A DNA stretch of 64,000 bases from an uncultured Maribacter sp. (GCF_947500985.1 NZ_CANMTX010000001.1:434001-498000), one strand, 5' to 3'. Positions 32,677-42,517 are shown, counted from the stretch's first letter. Translations and numbers: made by a program. Notes: generated by a model not told the origin, from the letters alone.

Positions 32677-35600
32677 ATGAAATATAAGAACAACCAAATT
32701 ACTTATAGCCCTTCTGATTTATCTTCTCATAGCAGTTGTAAACACCTTACTCAGCTAAACAAGCAGCATGTAAGAGGAGAAATTTCAGATCCAGAGATAT
32801 ACACGAATCGTGTCCTTCAAATGTTACAGGACAAAGGAATTGAATTTGAAGATAATCACCTGCAAGAAATTAAGACTCAAGGAAAATCTGTTGCAGAAAT
32901 TAGTGTTGAAGATCCGCATGCTGAGAAGCATACTATTGAAGCTATGCAAAAAGGTGTAAATGTAATTTATCAGGCAAGGTTAAAGGAAGATGGTAAATGG
33001 AGCGGCTGGGCTGATTTTTTAAAGAAGGTTGATAGACCAAGTGTTCTTGGAAATTGGTCATACGAAGTTTGGGATACCAAATTAGCAAATGAAACTAAAG
33101 CTGGTACAATACTGCAAATAGGTCTCTATTCTGAACGTGTGGCTTCAATACAAGGTCTGACCCCAGAGTATATGCGTGTAATAAAGCCTGAAGGAGAAGA
33201 AAAGTATCGATATGATGAATATGCTGCATACATAAGATTAGTAAAAAGAAACCTTGAAGATGCAATTTTGAAAGAAGAGGAAACTTACCCTAACCCTGTA
33301 AGCCATTGCGATATCTGTAAATGGTGGAAGAATTGTAATGCGGTTAGAAGAAAAGATGATCATTTGACATTCGTAGCAGGATTAGGAACTTCCCAAGCAA
33401 AAGAATTAAAACTACATGAAGTTGATACCCTAGAAAAACTTGCAAATTTAAATCTGCCTGTACCTTTTGATCCCTCAAAAGGAGTAAAGGAAACCTTTAA
33501 TAAACTTCGGGAACAGGCACGTTTACAATATACAAGTAGACAAAACGGATTTGAGCCCATATACGAAACCTTAGATATAGAAGAAGGCAGAGGACTGAAC
33601 AAATTGCCAAAACCATCTGTAAATGATATTTACCTCGATTTTGAAGGGGACAGAATGGTTGAGCCAGATGGTCTTGAGTATATGATTGGCTACGTATACA
33701 AAGATGAATATCATGCGCTTTGGGCTAAAAATGAAAAAGAAGAGAAAGAGATTTTTGAGAAATTTATTGACTTTGCTTTCAAACAGAAACAAGTAGATCC
33801 TTCACTTCATATTTATCATTATGCACCTTACGAAGTCACTGCTTTTAAAAGATTAATGGGTAAGTATGCATCGCGCGAAACTGAGATTGATATCTTTTTA
33901 AGATCACACACATTTGTTGATCTCTATACTGTTGTTCGTCAGTCAGTTCGAGCTAGTGTGGAGAAGTACTCGATCAAAGACTTAGAAGTATTTTTTGGTT
34001 ATGAGCGTAAGATGGATTTGCGACAGCTATCAAGTCATAAAACGCAATTAGAGCTACTTCTTCAAACTAATAATATTGATAAATTAACAAAGGAAACTAA
34101 AGATGCCGTACAGCTTTATAACCAAGATGATTGCCAATCATTAATTCGCCTTCAGGAATGGTTGGAAGAGATTCGTGCTAGTCTAATAAAACAAGGTGAA
34201 AACATTCCAAGACCAGAGGATGACGATGGTGCAGCAAGTGATAACATTACTGCTCATCAAGAACGTATAGAACCTATAATGAATTCTTTGCTTGATGGCA
34301 TACCTTCAATAAGAACAGAACGAAACGAAATTGAACAGGCTAGATATATACTAGCCCATATGCTGGATTGGTATCGCAGAGAAAAGAAATCATTTTGGTG
34401 GGAGTTTTTCCGTTTGAAAGAGCTACCAGAAGACCAACTTTTGGAAGAACGAAAAGCGATTTCTTTTCTAGAATATACAGGTAATCGAGAGCCTGAAAAA
34501 AGAAGCGTCGTAGATAAATATAAATTTCCGCCCCAGGAATGTGATTTGCGTCAGAATCAATCCTTGGAGGACCAAGAAAACAATAAAATAGGCACCATTC
34601 ATGAGATTGATGTTGAAGCGGGTGTTCTCCGAATTAAAAAAGGTCCATCTAAAATTGATTTACCACACCCAATTTCGGTTATCAGTTTGGAAAGCGTAAA
34701 TTCTAGTGTAAAAGAAGAATCTATTATAAAACTTGCAGAATGGGTGGTTGATAATGGAATGGATTGCGATGATGAGTCATACAGGGCAGCTAGGCAATTG
34801 CTGATGAATAGTCCTCAGAGCATAATTGAAGATAAAACACATTTTGAAGAACTTATTGAAAAAACATATGATTTTGCATCTAAGCTAGACCATAGTTATC
34901 TGCCTGTTCAAGGTCCTCCAGGGACCGGCAAAAGTTTTACTGGAAGCCACCTTGTTGTTAGATTGATTAAAAATGGCAAGAAAATAGGTGTTACAGCTCT
35001 TAGTCACAAGGTCATCTCTAACTTGCTAACGAAAATTTGGGAGACAGCTCAAAAGGAAGGTATTAGTATTAAAATGATGCAAAAGGTTAAAATGGATTCT
35101 GAAGAAAGTAGACCATGGACATTGGTTAAAGATGAGAGTCCTATCCAAAAAGCAATTGGCAATTTTGACGTTATAGCCGGAACATCTTTCATGTGGAGCA
35201 AACCAACTTATCAAAACAGTGTGGATTATCTTATTGTTGATGAAGCAGGTCAATTATCTTTGATTGATACTCTAGCTGTTTCACATAGTTGCTCCAATCT
35301 TGTTTTGTTAGGTGATCCACAACAGCTAAAACAGCCACAGCAAGGTGTGCATCCAGACGGTACAGAGGTATCTGCACTTGAAAATGTATTAAAGGGCGAA
35401 AAAACTATTTCTGATTATCAAGGAGTATTCTTGGCAGAAACCTGGCGCATGCATTCATCAATCAATACTTTCGTATCTGAACTCTTTTATGAGGGTAAAT
35501 TAAAATCAAAAAAGCATCTTGATGCACAGCAAATAATAGGCTCAAAGTATGCCGGAGCTGGAATGTATCTTGAAGAAGTTGAGCATGACGGAAATACAAA

Positions 35601-36033
35601 CTCATCTTCTGAAGAAGTTGAGAAAATAATCGAAATTGTAACACACCTTACAAGTGGAAAAGTAACTTATATTAATGAAGAGAAAAAGGAAGCTATACTT
35701 ACCACTAGTGAAATAAAAATAATAACTCCTTATAATGCGCAAGTACAGGCTATTAAAAAAAGGTTACCTGCCTTAGAAGTTGGTACTGTTGATAAATTTC
35801 AAGGTCAGGAAGCTCCAGTAGTTATTTATTCAGTAGCAACATCAAGCTTAGAAGAAGCCCCGCGTGGAATGGAGTTCCTATTTAGCCCGAATCGATTTAA
35901 TGTAGCAGTTTCAAGGGCTCGAACATGTTTTATTATGGTGGCAAATCCATCTATTTTTGAAGCTGAATGTAAAAGTCCGCATCAAATAAAGTTAGCTAAT
36001 GCTTTTTGCCGGTTTAAGGAACTTTCAAAGTAA
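32677..36033 (+). CDS. TM0106-type RecB-like nuclease fused to SF1 (UPF1/DNA2-like) helicase
   Basis: Residues 1-240 resemble a Cas4/RecB-family nuclease with a likely Fe-S cluster (Cys21 and the HCDICKWWKNC trio near 210-220). An RNase H-like exonuclease fold begins at DIYLDFEGD (about 317), with a second acidic motif in LYNQDDCQSLIRL near 487. The C-terminal half is a superfamily 1B helicase: QGPPGTGKSFTGS (about 745), YLIVDEAGQLS (about 850), LLGDPQQLKQP, VDKFQGQEAPVVIYS (about 1040) and FNVAVSRAR. The domain order matches TM0106-family proteins, 1100 residues being typical. It is transcribed away from the restriction operon. A DNA-processing or defence role is inferred from family and neighbourhood. 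Confidence 0.85.
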   Translation: MKYKNNQITYSPSDLSSHSSCKHLTQLNKQHVRGEISDPEIYTNRVLQMLQDKGIEFEDNHLQEIKTQGKSVAEISVEDPHAEKHTIEAMQKGVNVIYQARLKEDGKWSGWADFLKKVDRPSVLGNWSYEVWDTKLANETKAGTILQIGLYSERVASIQGLTPEYMRVIKPEGEEKYRYDEYAAYIRLVKRNLEDAILKEEETYPNPVSHCDICKWWKNCNAVRRKDDHLTFVAGLGTSQAKELKLHEVDTLEKLANLNLPVPFDPSKGVKETFNKLREQARLQYTSRQNGFEPIYETLDIEEGRGLNKLPKPSVNDIYLDFEGDRMVEPDGLEYMIGYVYKDEYHALWAKNEKEEKEIFEKFIDFAFKQKQVDPSLHIYHYAPYEVTAFKRLMGKYASRETEIDIFLRSHTFVDLYTVVRQSVRASVEKYSIKDLEVFFGYERKMDLRQLSSHKTQLELLLQTNNIDKLTKETKDAVQLYNQDDCQSLIRLQEWLEEIRASLIKQGENIPRPEDDDGAASDNITAHQERIEPIMNSLLDGIPSIRTERNEIEQARYILAHMLDWYRREKKSFWWEFFRLKELPEDQLLEERKAISFLEYTGNREPEKRSVVDKYKFPPQECDLRQNQSLEDQENNKIGTIHEIDVEAGVLRIKKGPSKIDLPHPISVISLESVNSSVKEESIIKLAEWVVDNGMDCDDESYRAARQLLMNSPQSIIEDKTHFEELIEKTYDFASKLDHSYLPVQGPPGTGKSFTGSHLVVRLIKNGKKIGVTALSHKVISNLLTKIWETAQKEGISIKMMQKVKMDSEESRPWTLVKDESPIQKAIGNFDVIAGTSFMWSKPTYQNSVDYLIVDEAGQLSLIDTLAVSHSCSNLVLLGDPQQLKQPQQGVHPDGTEVSALENVLKGEKTISDYQGVFLAETWRMHSSINTFVSELFYEGKLKSKKHLDAQQIIGSKYAGAGMYLEEVEHDGNTNSSSEEVEKIIEIVTHLTSGKVTYINEEKKEAILTTSEIKIITPYNAQVQAIKKRLPALEVGTVDKFQGQEAPVVIYSVATSSLEEAPRGMEFLFSPNRFNVAVSRARTCFIMVANPSIFEAECKSPHQIKLANAFCRFKELSK

Positions 36034-36068
36034 ACTTTAGAATGAAAAATAATAAGATATTCGTAAAG

Positions 36069-36632
36069 TTAGCTCCAGAGTTTTTCAAACCTACTACTAA
36101 CTACTCTAGTATAATGTGCGGTATGCTTGGGGTCTCGATGCCCTAAGTAATCTTGTATTAATCTTAAGTCGTAGCCTTTGTTAGCTAAATAAAAGCCACA
36201 AGAATGCCTTAAAGTATGCGGATGAACACTTGGTAAATCTGCCTTCTCCCCTACTGATGTTGTAATATAATTTACAGCTTGTCTGGTTAATGGTAATCCT
36301 CTTTCATTTACAAACAACCAGGGTAGATTATCTTTTCGAGAAGTTAAATAACGTTTTATCGCTCTTAATTCATCACCAGAAATAGGATGCTCTACTGAAA
36401 GACCATTTTTTAATCTATTTATCCAAACTCTAGACTCTTTTAGATTTACATCTGATTTTTTCAAGTTTACAGCTTCACTTACTCGCAATCCATGTCGATA
36501 AATCATAAGTAACAAAATGTAATTCCTTTTTGGATATCGGGTTTGTTTTGAAGCTTGAAGAAGCAACTTCATTTCTGAGTCACTTAAATAGTCTTTAGTC
36601 CTTTCATGTTCATCTGTAGTTACATTTTTCAT
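36069..36632 (-). CDS. FimB/FimE-like tyrosine recombinase
   Basis: The 187-residue protein is a catalytic domain alone, as in FimB, FimE and other inversion recombinases. It carries Arg in YRHGLRVSEAVNLKKSD, His-x-x-Arg-His in HPHTLRHSCGFYLA, LGHRD and Tyr in TAHYTRV, so the R-H-R-H-Y set is complete. Such enzymes flip promoters or swap short cassettes and need no arm-binding domain. It points toward the nuclease-helicase gene and ends 35 bases from it; its upstream side carries a perfect 15-bp inverted repeat. It differs in origin from the trio at 12-17 kb, being closer in sequence to ordinary XerC-like enzymes. Confidence 0.9.
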   Translation of the reverse strand: MKNVTTDEHERTKDYLSDSEMKLLLQASKQTRYPKRNYILLLMIYRHGLRVSEAVNLKKSDVNLKESRVWINRLKNGLSVEHPISGDELRAIKRYLTSRKDNLPWLFVNERGLPLTRQAVNYITTSVGEKADLPSVHPHTLRHSCGFYLANKGYDLRLIQDYLGHRDPKHTAHYTRVVSSRFEKLWS

Positions 36633-36708
36633 ACTCTTTACATTTCGCCCGTTGGTGTGTGATTTTTAATATTCGCTAATCCCAATGTAATATAATTCAA
36701 AATTTACA

Positions 36709-36742
36709 AACTCTTTACAAAATACAGATTTTGTAAAGAGTT
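36709..36742. repeat. Perfect 15-bp inverted repeat beside the FimB-like gene
   Basis: AACTCTTTACAAAAT at 36709-36723 and ATTTTGTAAAGAGTT at 36728-36742 pair perfectly around ACAG. The half-motif ACTCTTTACA recurs once more at about 36634-36643, directly at the recombinase start. No run of T follows, so a terminator is unlikely. It could be the crossover or binding site of the FimB-like enzyme, or an operator. The rest of the 261-base gap 36633-36893 shows no gene. Confidence 0.55.
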
Positions 36743-36893
36743 AATTATGGTTGTTTCACAGGGACTAATTTATTTATCGTTGTAATTGAGCTAAATAAAT
36801 ATGGGACTCAGTAAGAAATAGAAATATTTATATAATTATCTCGTTAGAATAGTTTAATAAGATTATAACCACCAAACCTAACCACTAAATTTT

Positions 36894-39800
36894 ATGAAAC
36901 AAATATTAATTTTCATAATTTTCATCTTGTCATTTTCTCTTTATGCTCAAAATGATGCAGGTACCGACAGAGAAGCATTAATTGCCTTATATAATGCAAC
37001 AAATGGAGAAAATTGGAAATACAAATGGAATTTAAGTGACCAAGTTGATGAATGGTATGGGGTTACAACTAACTCTGAAGGAAGAGTTATTAAACTATTG
37101 CTAGGATTTAATAATTATTTAGATGGTGAGCTTCCCGAGGAATTGGGAGATTTAGATATGCTTACTGACATGGTTATTTATGGAAACCCAAATTTAGTAG
37201 GGTCAATACCTGCCGAAATAGGAAGTCTTAATAATATAAAATTCATTAATCTTAGTAGAAATAAGCTTGTAGGATCTCTGCCTGAAGAAATCGGTCAACT
37301 AACGAATTTAATTAGGCTGTACTTAAATCAAAATAACTTAAGTGGTCAAATTCCAGAGGGAATCAGTACGATGGCAAGTTTAACGGAATTGAATCTTAGT
37401 AATAATGATTTTACGGGTGAATTGCCAAATAGCTTTAGTCTTTTGCCTAGTATTTATGATTTGAATCTAGGATATAATGATTTTACTGGAGAAATTCCAC
37501 AAACTTTTGACCAACTGAATACACTTGGAATTCTCAACCTTACAAATAATAATCTTGAAGGAAATTTTCTTTTACAACTATCTAGTCTTAACAATTTAAG
37601 AGAATTAAACTTAACTCAAAACCAACTTTCAGGTGAACTTGATAATAGTATTGGTAATATGACCGGATTAAGAATATTAAGATTAGGAGGTAACTCCTTT
37701 TCGGGTACTCTACCTATTGAACTAGGACTACTTTCAAACTTGAATTATTTAAACTTATATGGAAATGGGTTTCATGGAGAATTACCTGCAGAAATAGGAA
37801 ATTTAAGTTCTTTGCAAAGACTTTATTTATCTGAAAATAATTTTCATGGAAACCTACCTGCAGAACTATCTCAACTCAATATTTTAAGGGAGTTTAGTGT
37901 TGCGAAAAATAATTTTGAAGGTGGTTTCCCAATAACATTGACTACCCTGAGTAATTTGGAGGTTTTATATGTTAACGACAATCGATTTCAAGGCTCAATA
38001 CCAGAAGAAGTAATTAACCTACGAGATTTAAGAAGAGTTAGCTTAAATGGGAATTTATTTGTTGGTGATGTTCCTTTATTTTACGAAAACATTGAATATA
38101 TTGATATTTCAGAAAATGTTTTCTCTCAAGAGAACATGGAAAATATTTTGACCAATCAAGATAATACAAACGTATATTATTACGGCCCTGTAAATATCAT
38201 TCACGAACCGCAAAAAGAATATTTATATGATACTAATGAAATAAAAGGGAATGTCAGATTTGATATTTTAAATAATGGCTGTTCTCAAAATGATACAGGT
38301 GTTCAATATCTAAAAATGTTATTAAAATCTGAGAATGACAGTATTATAACTTTTACTTCGGAAGATGGATTTTATCGTTACCGTGTGGACGAGGGTCAAT
38401 ATCAAACTTCAGTAGTACATGATTTGCCAGATTATTTTAATGTGTCACCAAATTTTCAAGAGACAACTTTTACTGATACTGGCAAACAAATAGATGCTTC
38501 GTTCTGTATTAGCAGCGAGCAGAACATTAGTGATTTAAATATAAGTTTTATACCAATTAGAGAGGCAAGAGCAGGTTTTAATACAACGTATGCTTTAATT
38601 ATTAATAATGCTGGAACCTTAGCTAAAAATATAAATGTTCAACTAAATTTTAATCAACTACTTACTTTTTTAGAAGCTTCCGAATCACCTAGTGTTCAAA
38701 ATCTAAATTCATTGGAATTCGAATTTGAAAATTTTAAAGCTTTGGAAACTAAAAAAATTACTATCAAATTTGATATTCCTCCCCCACCTACAGTAAACTT
38801 AAATGATGTACTGAATTTTACAGCCACAGTAAATCCACTAACTGGCGATTTCACTGAAGAAGACAATACGTTTACCCTTGAACAAACCATAATAGGCTCT
38901 TATGACCCAAACGATATTACGGTTTTAGAAGGCGAAGAGGTGCATATTGACAATGTAGAAGCTTATTTAAATTACGTAATACGTTTTCAAAATACAGGAA
39001 CAGCCTCAGCTATAAATGTGAGAATTGACCATGAGTTAGATGCTGATTTGGATTGGGAAACCTTTACCCCGCTTTCATCGAGCCATGGTAATACCACAAC
39101 TATAACAGACGGTAAATATGTTGAATTTCTTTTTGAGAACATTCAACTACCTGATAGCACGTCTAACGAACCTGAAAGTCATGGATATATAGCATTTAAA
39201 ATCAAACCTAAATCAAATGTAGCAGTGGGTGATTTAATCGATGGACAAGCAAGTATTTATTTTGATTTCAATCCACCTATTTTCACAAACACTGTTAATA
39301 CTGAGTTTGTTGACGAAAGCGAACTCCTAAGTTCTACAGCGGAAATAATAAATCTAATTTCATGTCCAAGTGCGAATGATGCGATTATTGAAGTTGTCGC
39401 TAACGGAGGAGCTGAACCTTATCTATACGAATTGTGGGATGAAAACTCTAACCCACTAATTATTTCTCAGCCGAATAATACCTTCGGTGACTTTGGTCCA
39501 GGTAATTATATCACAAAAGTTATTGATAATAATGGCGAAGAATCATTCTTCAATATTACCATTCTGGAAGCCCTTACTATCGAAACTACTTTTGAAGTAA
39601 CCGATGCATCTTGTTTTGGAGCTAACAATGGTCAGATAGAAGTATTTGCGACTAATGGAAATGCTCCCTACCAATATCGTATAAATGGAGGTGATTTACA
39701 ACAATCAAACTTATTTGAAAACCTTATACCAAATCAATACGTTATTGAAACTATTGACATGAATGGCTGTAGTGTAATTTCCGAAACATTAACAATAACA

Positions 39801-40901
39801 GAACCTATAGTTCTAATGGCTAATACTACCGTTACTGATATTAGCTGTAAAGGGCTAAATGACGGTAACATTTCAATAAATGCTATGGGTGGGACATTGC
39901 CACATGAATATAGTGTAGATGGAACTACATTTTTATTAAGCAACGAGTTTAATGATATAGCTCCCGGCAATTATACTGTGTGGTGTAGAGACTTCAATGG
40001 ATGTGTTGTTTCAAATGAAGTGGTTATTTCAGAACCAAACAGTCCTGATTTTGATAATGATGGAATTGGAGATCAATGTGATGATGATATTGATGGTGAC
40101 GGAGTTACCAATAATCTAGATAATTGCACAGAAACACCTTTAGGTACAGACATAGATAATTCGGGCTGTGTAAAATTCAGTTTGCCCAATACCAATTTTT
40201 CCATTCAGGTAGTAGGTGAAACCTGTGCTTCTAGCAATAATGGTAGTATTCTAGTTACGGCAATGGAAAACCTGGATTATACCGCAACATTAAATTACGT
40301 TAGTACTACCATCGACAAAGATTTTAGAACATTTGTCGCTTTTCAAGATTTGGAAGCTGGAGCTTATAACATCTGCATAACGGTTTCCGGCGAATCTAAT
40401 TTTGAGCAATGTTTCAATATAAATATATCACAGCCTGAACCATTGGATATCGATGCAAAAGTTGATAATACTGGAAAATCGATTACTTTGAAAATGAAAG
40501 GTGGAGAAAATTATACGATATCTATCAACGATGTAATTTACCAAACAACTTCTGAAGAAATTATTTTGCCACTTTCAGATACGCAAAATAACGTCCAGAT
40601 TAAAACGGATAAAGATTGTCAAGGTATTTATGATGAAATGTTTTTAATTGATGTGTCGGAAATTTTAATTTTTCCAAACCCAGTTGTTGGCAATGAAGTT
40701 TCGGTACAAATACCTCATTCATTTGACGAAAACATTCACTTGACACTATACGCCAATGATGGACGAATGGTAGCTAAAATGATAGAAAAAAACAATGGAG
40801 ACCCAATCAAAATTAACGTAAGCGGATTAACTTCAGGTATTTACAATTTAAATATCGAGATAGGAAATAATTCTGAATCTCGTAGAATAATTATTAAATA
40901 A
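36894..40901 (+). CDS. Secreted leucine-rich-repeat / SprB-repeat protein with T9SS tail
   Basis: A signal peptide (1-18) leads into a plant-type LRR N-cap (DREALIALYNATNGENWKYK) and about 15 LRRs to residue about 410. At about 660-800 lies the domain beginning SYDPNDITVLEGEEV, common in Bacteroidota surface proteins (DUF7619-like). Three SprB-like repeats follow (about 815-1050, each with DISCKG/DASCFG...NG...GG...PY), then a thrombospondin type-3 calcium stretch (DFDNDGIGDQCDDDIDGDGV, about 1052-1090), and a type IX sorting domain from LIFPNPVVGNEV (about 1253) to the end. At 1335 residues it is a large surface adhesin or binding protein. The following lipoprotein gene starts eight bases later and is likely co-transcribed. 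Confidence 0.88.
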   Translation: MKQILIFIIFILSFSLYAQNDAGTDREALIALYNATNGENWKYKWNLSDQVDEWYGVTTNSEGRVIKLLLGFNNYLDGELPEELGDLDMLTDMVIYGNPNLVGSIPAEIGSLNNIKFINLSRNKLVGSLPEEIGQLTNLIRLYLNQNNLSGQIPEGISTMASLTELNLSNNDFTGELPNSFSLLPSIYDLNLGYNDFTGEIPQTFDQLNTLGILNLTNNNLEGNFLLQLSSLNNLRELNLTQNQLSGELDNSIGNMTGLRILRLGGNSFSGTLPIELGLLSNLNYLNLYGNGFHGELPAEIGNLSSLQRLYLSENNFHGNLPAELSQLNILREFSVAKNNFEGGFPITLTTLSNLEVLYVNDNRFQGSIPEEVINLRDLRRVSLNGNLFVGDVPLFYENIEYIDISENVFSQENMENILTNQDNTNVYYYGPVNIIHEPQKEYLYDTNEIKGNVRFDILNNGCSQNDTGVQYLKMLLKSENDSIITFTSEDGFYRYRVDEGQYQTSVVHDLPDYFNVSPNFQETTFTDTGKQIDASFCISSEQNISDLNISFIPIREARAGFNTTYALIINNAGTLAKNINVQLNFNQLLTFLEASESPSVQNLNSLEFEFENFKALETKKITIKFDIPPPPTVNLNDVLNFTATVNPLTGDFTEEDNTFTLEQTIIGSYDPNDITVLEGEEVHIDNVEAYLNYVIRFQNTGTASAINVRIDHELDADLDWETFTPLSSSHGNTTTITDGKYVEFLFENIQLPDSTSNEPESHGYIAFKIKPKSNVAVGDLIDGQASIYFDFNPPIFTNTVNTEFVDESELLSSTAEIINLISCPSANDAIIEVVANGGAEPYLYELWDENSNPLIISQPNNTFGDFGPGNYITKVIDNNGEESFFNITILEALTIETTFEVTDASCFGANNGQIEVFATNGNAPYQYRINGGDLQQSNLFENLIPNQYVIETIDMNGCSVISETLTITEPIVLMANTTVTDISCKGLNDGNISINAMGGTLPHEYSVDGTTFLLSNEFNDIAPGNYTVWCRDFNGCVVSNEVVISEPNSPDFDNDGIGDQCDDDIDGDGVTNNLDNCTETPLGTDIDNSGCVKFSLPNTNFSIQVVGETCASSNNGSILVTAMENLDYTATLNYVSTTIDKDFRTFVAFQDLEAGAYNICITVSGESNFEQCFNINISQPEPLDIDAKVDNTGKSITLKMKGGENYTISINDVIYQTTSEEIILPLSDTQNNVQIKTDKDCQGIYDEMFLIDVSEILIFPNPVVGNEVSVQIPHSFDENIHLTLYANDGRMVAKMIEKNNGDPIKINVSGLTSGIYNLNIEIGNNSESRRIIIK

Positions 40902-40909
40902 TATAGGCT

Positions 40910-41620
40910 ATGGATTTTTTAAAACGAATACTAGTTATAGTCTTTATACTATTAGTTTTTTCTTGTGGAGGATCGAAAGACCCACTTATTGAGGAAGAAA
41001 TAGAGTTAATTGAAGACCCAGTGGCTGTTACTCTTGTATTTCCTGAAGATAATTTGGAATGTCAAGAAGGAGTTATAATCAACGATGCCCAAAGTGAAGT
41101 GATTTTTAGATGGAACGCTTCAGAGAATACTGACAGTTATGAGTTATATCTTGAAAATATAGATTTAAATATTGATTCAGAATTTGAAAGCGTAACAAAT
41201 GAATTGGCAATTACACTTGAAAGGGGAAACGCATATCGGTGGTATGTAGTCTCAAAGTCTCAAATGAGCGAGAAAATAGCGGAGAGTGAAATCTGGCAAT
41301 TTTATAATGCGGCACCAGCAACTGTAAATTACGCACCGTTTCCAGCAGAGGCAGTCAGTCCTTCCAATAATTCAAGAGTAGATGCTGTATCCGGGAACAT
41401 TTCATTACAATGGGAAGCAGCTGATATAGATGAGGATATTGAATATTTTGATATATACTTCGGCACTGACAATCCACCTACAAATAAAATAGGGTCAGCA
41501 TCGCAAAGTGAAATAACAGTAGACATAGAAGCAAATTCCACCTATTATTGGTATATCCTCACCATTGATAGTACTAATAATAATTCTAAATCGGATGTAT
41601 TTAAATTCTCAATTGAATAA
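40910..41620 (+). CDS. Lipoprotein with two fibronectin-III-like domains
   Basis: The 236-residue protein has a lipoprotein signal with the lipobox Cys at position 19 (ILLVFSCGGSKD). Two similar beta-sandwich units follow, each with a fibronectin-III-like core: IFRWNASENTDSYELYLENI and ISLQWEAADIDEDIEYFDIY, both ending in a YRWYV/YYWYI strand. It starts eight bases after the LRR exoprotein and probably forms a pair with it on the outer membrane. The domain type often binds sugars or other proteins; the ligand is unknown. Confidence 0.8.
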   Translation: MDFLKRILVIVFILLVFSCGGSKDPLIEEEIELIEDPVAVTLVFPEDNLECQEGVIINDAQSEVIFRWNASENTDSYELYLENIDLNIDSEFESVTNELAITLERGNAYRWYVVSKSQMSEKIAESEIWQFYNAAPATVNYAPFPAEAVSPSNNSRVDAVSGNISLQWEAADIDEDIEYFDIYFGTDNPPTNKIGSASQSEITVDIEANSTYYWYILTIDSTNNNSKSDVFKFSIE

Positions 41621-41642
41621 CAAGTAATCTTACTTTTTTAAT

Positions 41643-41864
41643 TTAGAAATCTTTAAAAAAAGTATAAATGGATATTCCGAAGTAACTACAAAGAGATTCC
41701 AAAGTACTAACAGTAATATTTACTTTGCTAGTTTCAATGCGAGAAATATGTATGCCAGTATCATTGTATACATCTTCTTGCGATAAACCCTTAATATCCC
41801 TAAGATGCTTTAACTGAGTTGAAATTTTCTGTAGTAATTCTTCATTTCGTAAACGACCTCCCAT
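41643..41864 (-). CDS. Xre-family helix-turn-helix regulator
   Basis: The 73-residue protein is a single HTH_3 domain: LRDIKGLSQEDVYNDTGIHI then SRIETSKVNITVSTLESLCSY and FGISIYTFF. This is a Cro/Xre DNA-binding fold with no partner domain. It diverges from the Cys-rich gene at 41945, and the 80-base gap between them contains a perfect 20-bp palindrome, the obvious operator. It likely represses both genes or one of them; the signal is unknown. Confidence 0.85.
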   Translation of the reverse strand: MGGRLRNEELLQKISTQLKHLRDIKGLSQEDVYNDTGIHISRIETSKVNITVSTLESLCSYFGISIYTFFKDF

Positions 41865-41900
41865 AGTGGGATGAAATCTCTAAATAAAACATGATTTTAA

Positions 41901-41920
41901 TAATGACATATATGTCATTA
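41901..41920. promoter_or_regulatory. Perfect 20-bp palindrome, putative Xre operator
   Basis: TAATGACATATATGTCATTA is self-complementary over all 20 bases. It lies between the divergent xre-like and Cys-rich genes and overlaps the -7 element (41919-41926) of the latter, so binding would block transcription. Confidence 0.7.
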
Positions 41921-41926
41921 TATTTG
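41919..41926 (+). promoter_or_regulatory. TAnnTTTG promoter element of the Cys-rich gene
   Basis: TATATTTG fits TAnnTTTG exactly and places the likely transcription start about 12 bases before the ATG at 41945. Its first two bases are the end of the palindrome. Confidence 0.6.
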
Positions 41927-41944
41927 TTGTAAGATAGAGATAAG

Positions 41945-42517
41945 ATGGATTATGAAATAGTTATATCTAACAATGCTTCAGAGGAACTTTTAAAAATTAT
42001 ACACAAATACTGGATTATAGATAATGAAAAATTCAAGTATAATTTAAAAGAAATTATGTTTGAGGATACTCCTAGTAAAATATTAATCAGCGAAATTTTA
42101 AGTTATTCCTACTGTATTTTTAAAGCCAAGCCCTGTGCACTGTGCGCTTCTAATTCAAATATAATTATTCATGATAGAAAGCAGCTGTTGGAGGTAACTG
42201 TTTGTAATAATCTGATATGTGATAAATGTAAATTATTTTCCCCAAATTATAAGAAAGATGCTTTAATTTCAAATGATCTATATTACAATTTAGCTCTTTT
42301 GTCTGAGGAGGAACATAATGTTTTAAAAGGGATTATTAATCTGAAAACAAAATTTCTAATCTATAGACATATTTTCAATAATAATATAGAAGATGAAGCT
42401 ATATGGAAAGTAATAAACCAACTTGAAAAACTAGGTTTAGTTTGGATTGAAAGAGAATCATCTTGGAAAATCAAATCATTTAATTTTGATAGAAAACTCA
42501 TTGATATCTTAAGGTAA
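41945..42517 (+). CDS. Hypothetical protein with Cys4 zinc-finger-like motif and C-terminal winged-helix-like region
   Basis: The 190-residue protein is not assignable to a family. Residues about 63-97 hold two Cys-x-x-Cys pairs (KPCALCASNS and NLICDKCKLF) with extra Cys at 87, arranged as a zinc ribbon. The C-terminus (about 120-190: LKGIINLKTKFLIYRHIFNN and AIWKVINQLEKLGLVWIERE) looks like a winged helix. This would suit a DNA- or RNA-binding regulator. It is divergent from the Xre gene and appears controlled by the palindrome between them. The 324-base gap after it (42518-42841) holds only a terminator for the next, convergent gene. Confidence 0.7.
   Translation: MDYEIVISNNASEELLKIIHKYWIIDNEKFKYNLKEIMFEDTPSKILISEILSYSYCIFKAKPCALCASNSNIIIHDRKQLLEVTVCNNLICDKCKLFSPNYKKDALISNDLYYNLALLSEEEHNVLKGIINLKTKFLIYRHIFNNNIEDEAIWKVINQLEKLGLVWIERESSWKIKSFNFDRKLIDILR

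Noticed and set aside
32677-36033. Gabija or Cas4 identity for the nuclease-helicase
   Set aside because: Domain order (RecB-like nuclease, RNase H-like part, SF1B helicase) matches the TM0106 family; no TOPRIM ATPase or cas neighbours are present.
11990-36890. Terminal direct repeats marking ends of one large island (left near 12.0 kb, right near 36.7 kb)
   Set aside because: Only weak similarity around CAATGTA was seen between the two ends, too short to support attachment sites.
37100-38100. Periodic repeat pattern of about 72 bases in the LRR gene that could suggest a CRISPR array
   Set aside because: The period is that of leucine-rich repeats in an open coding frame, with no identical spacer-separated repeats and no cas genes.
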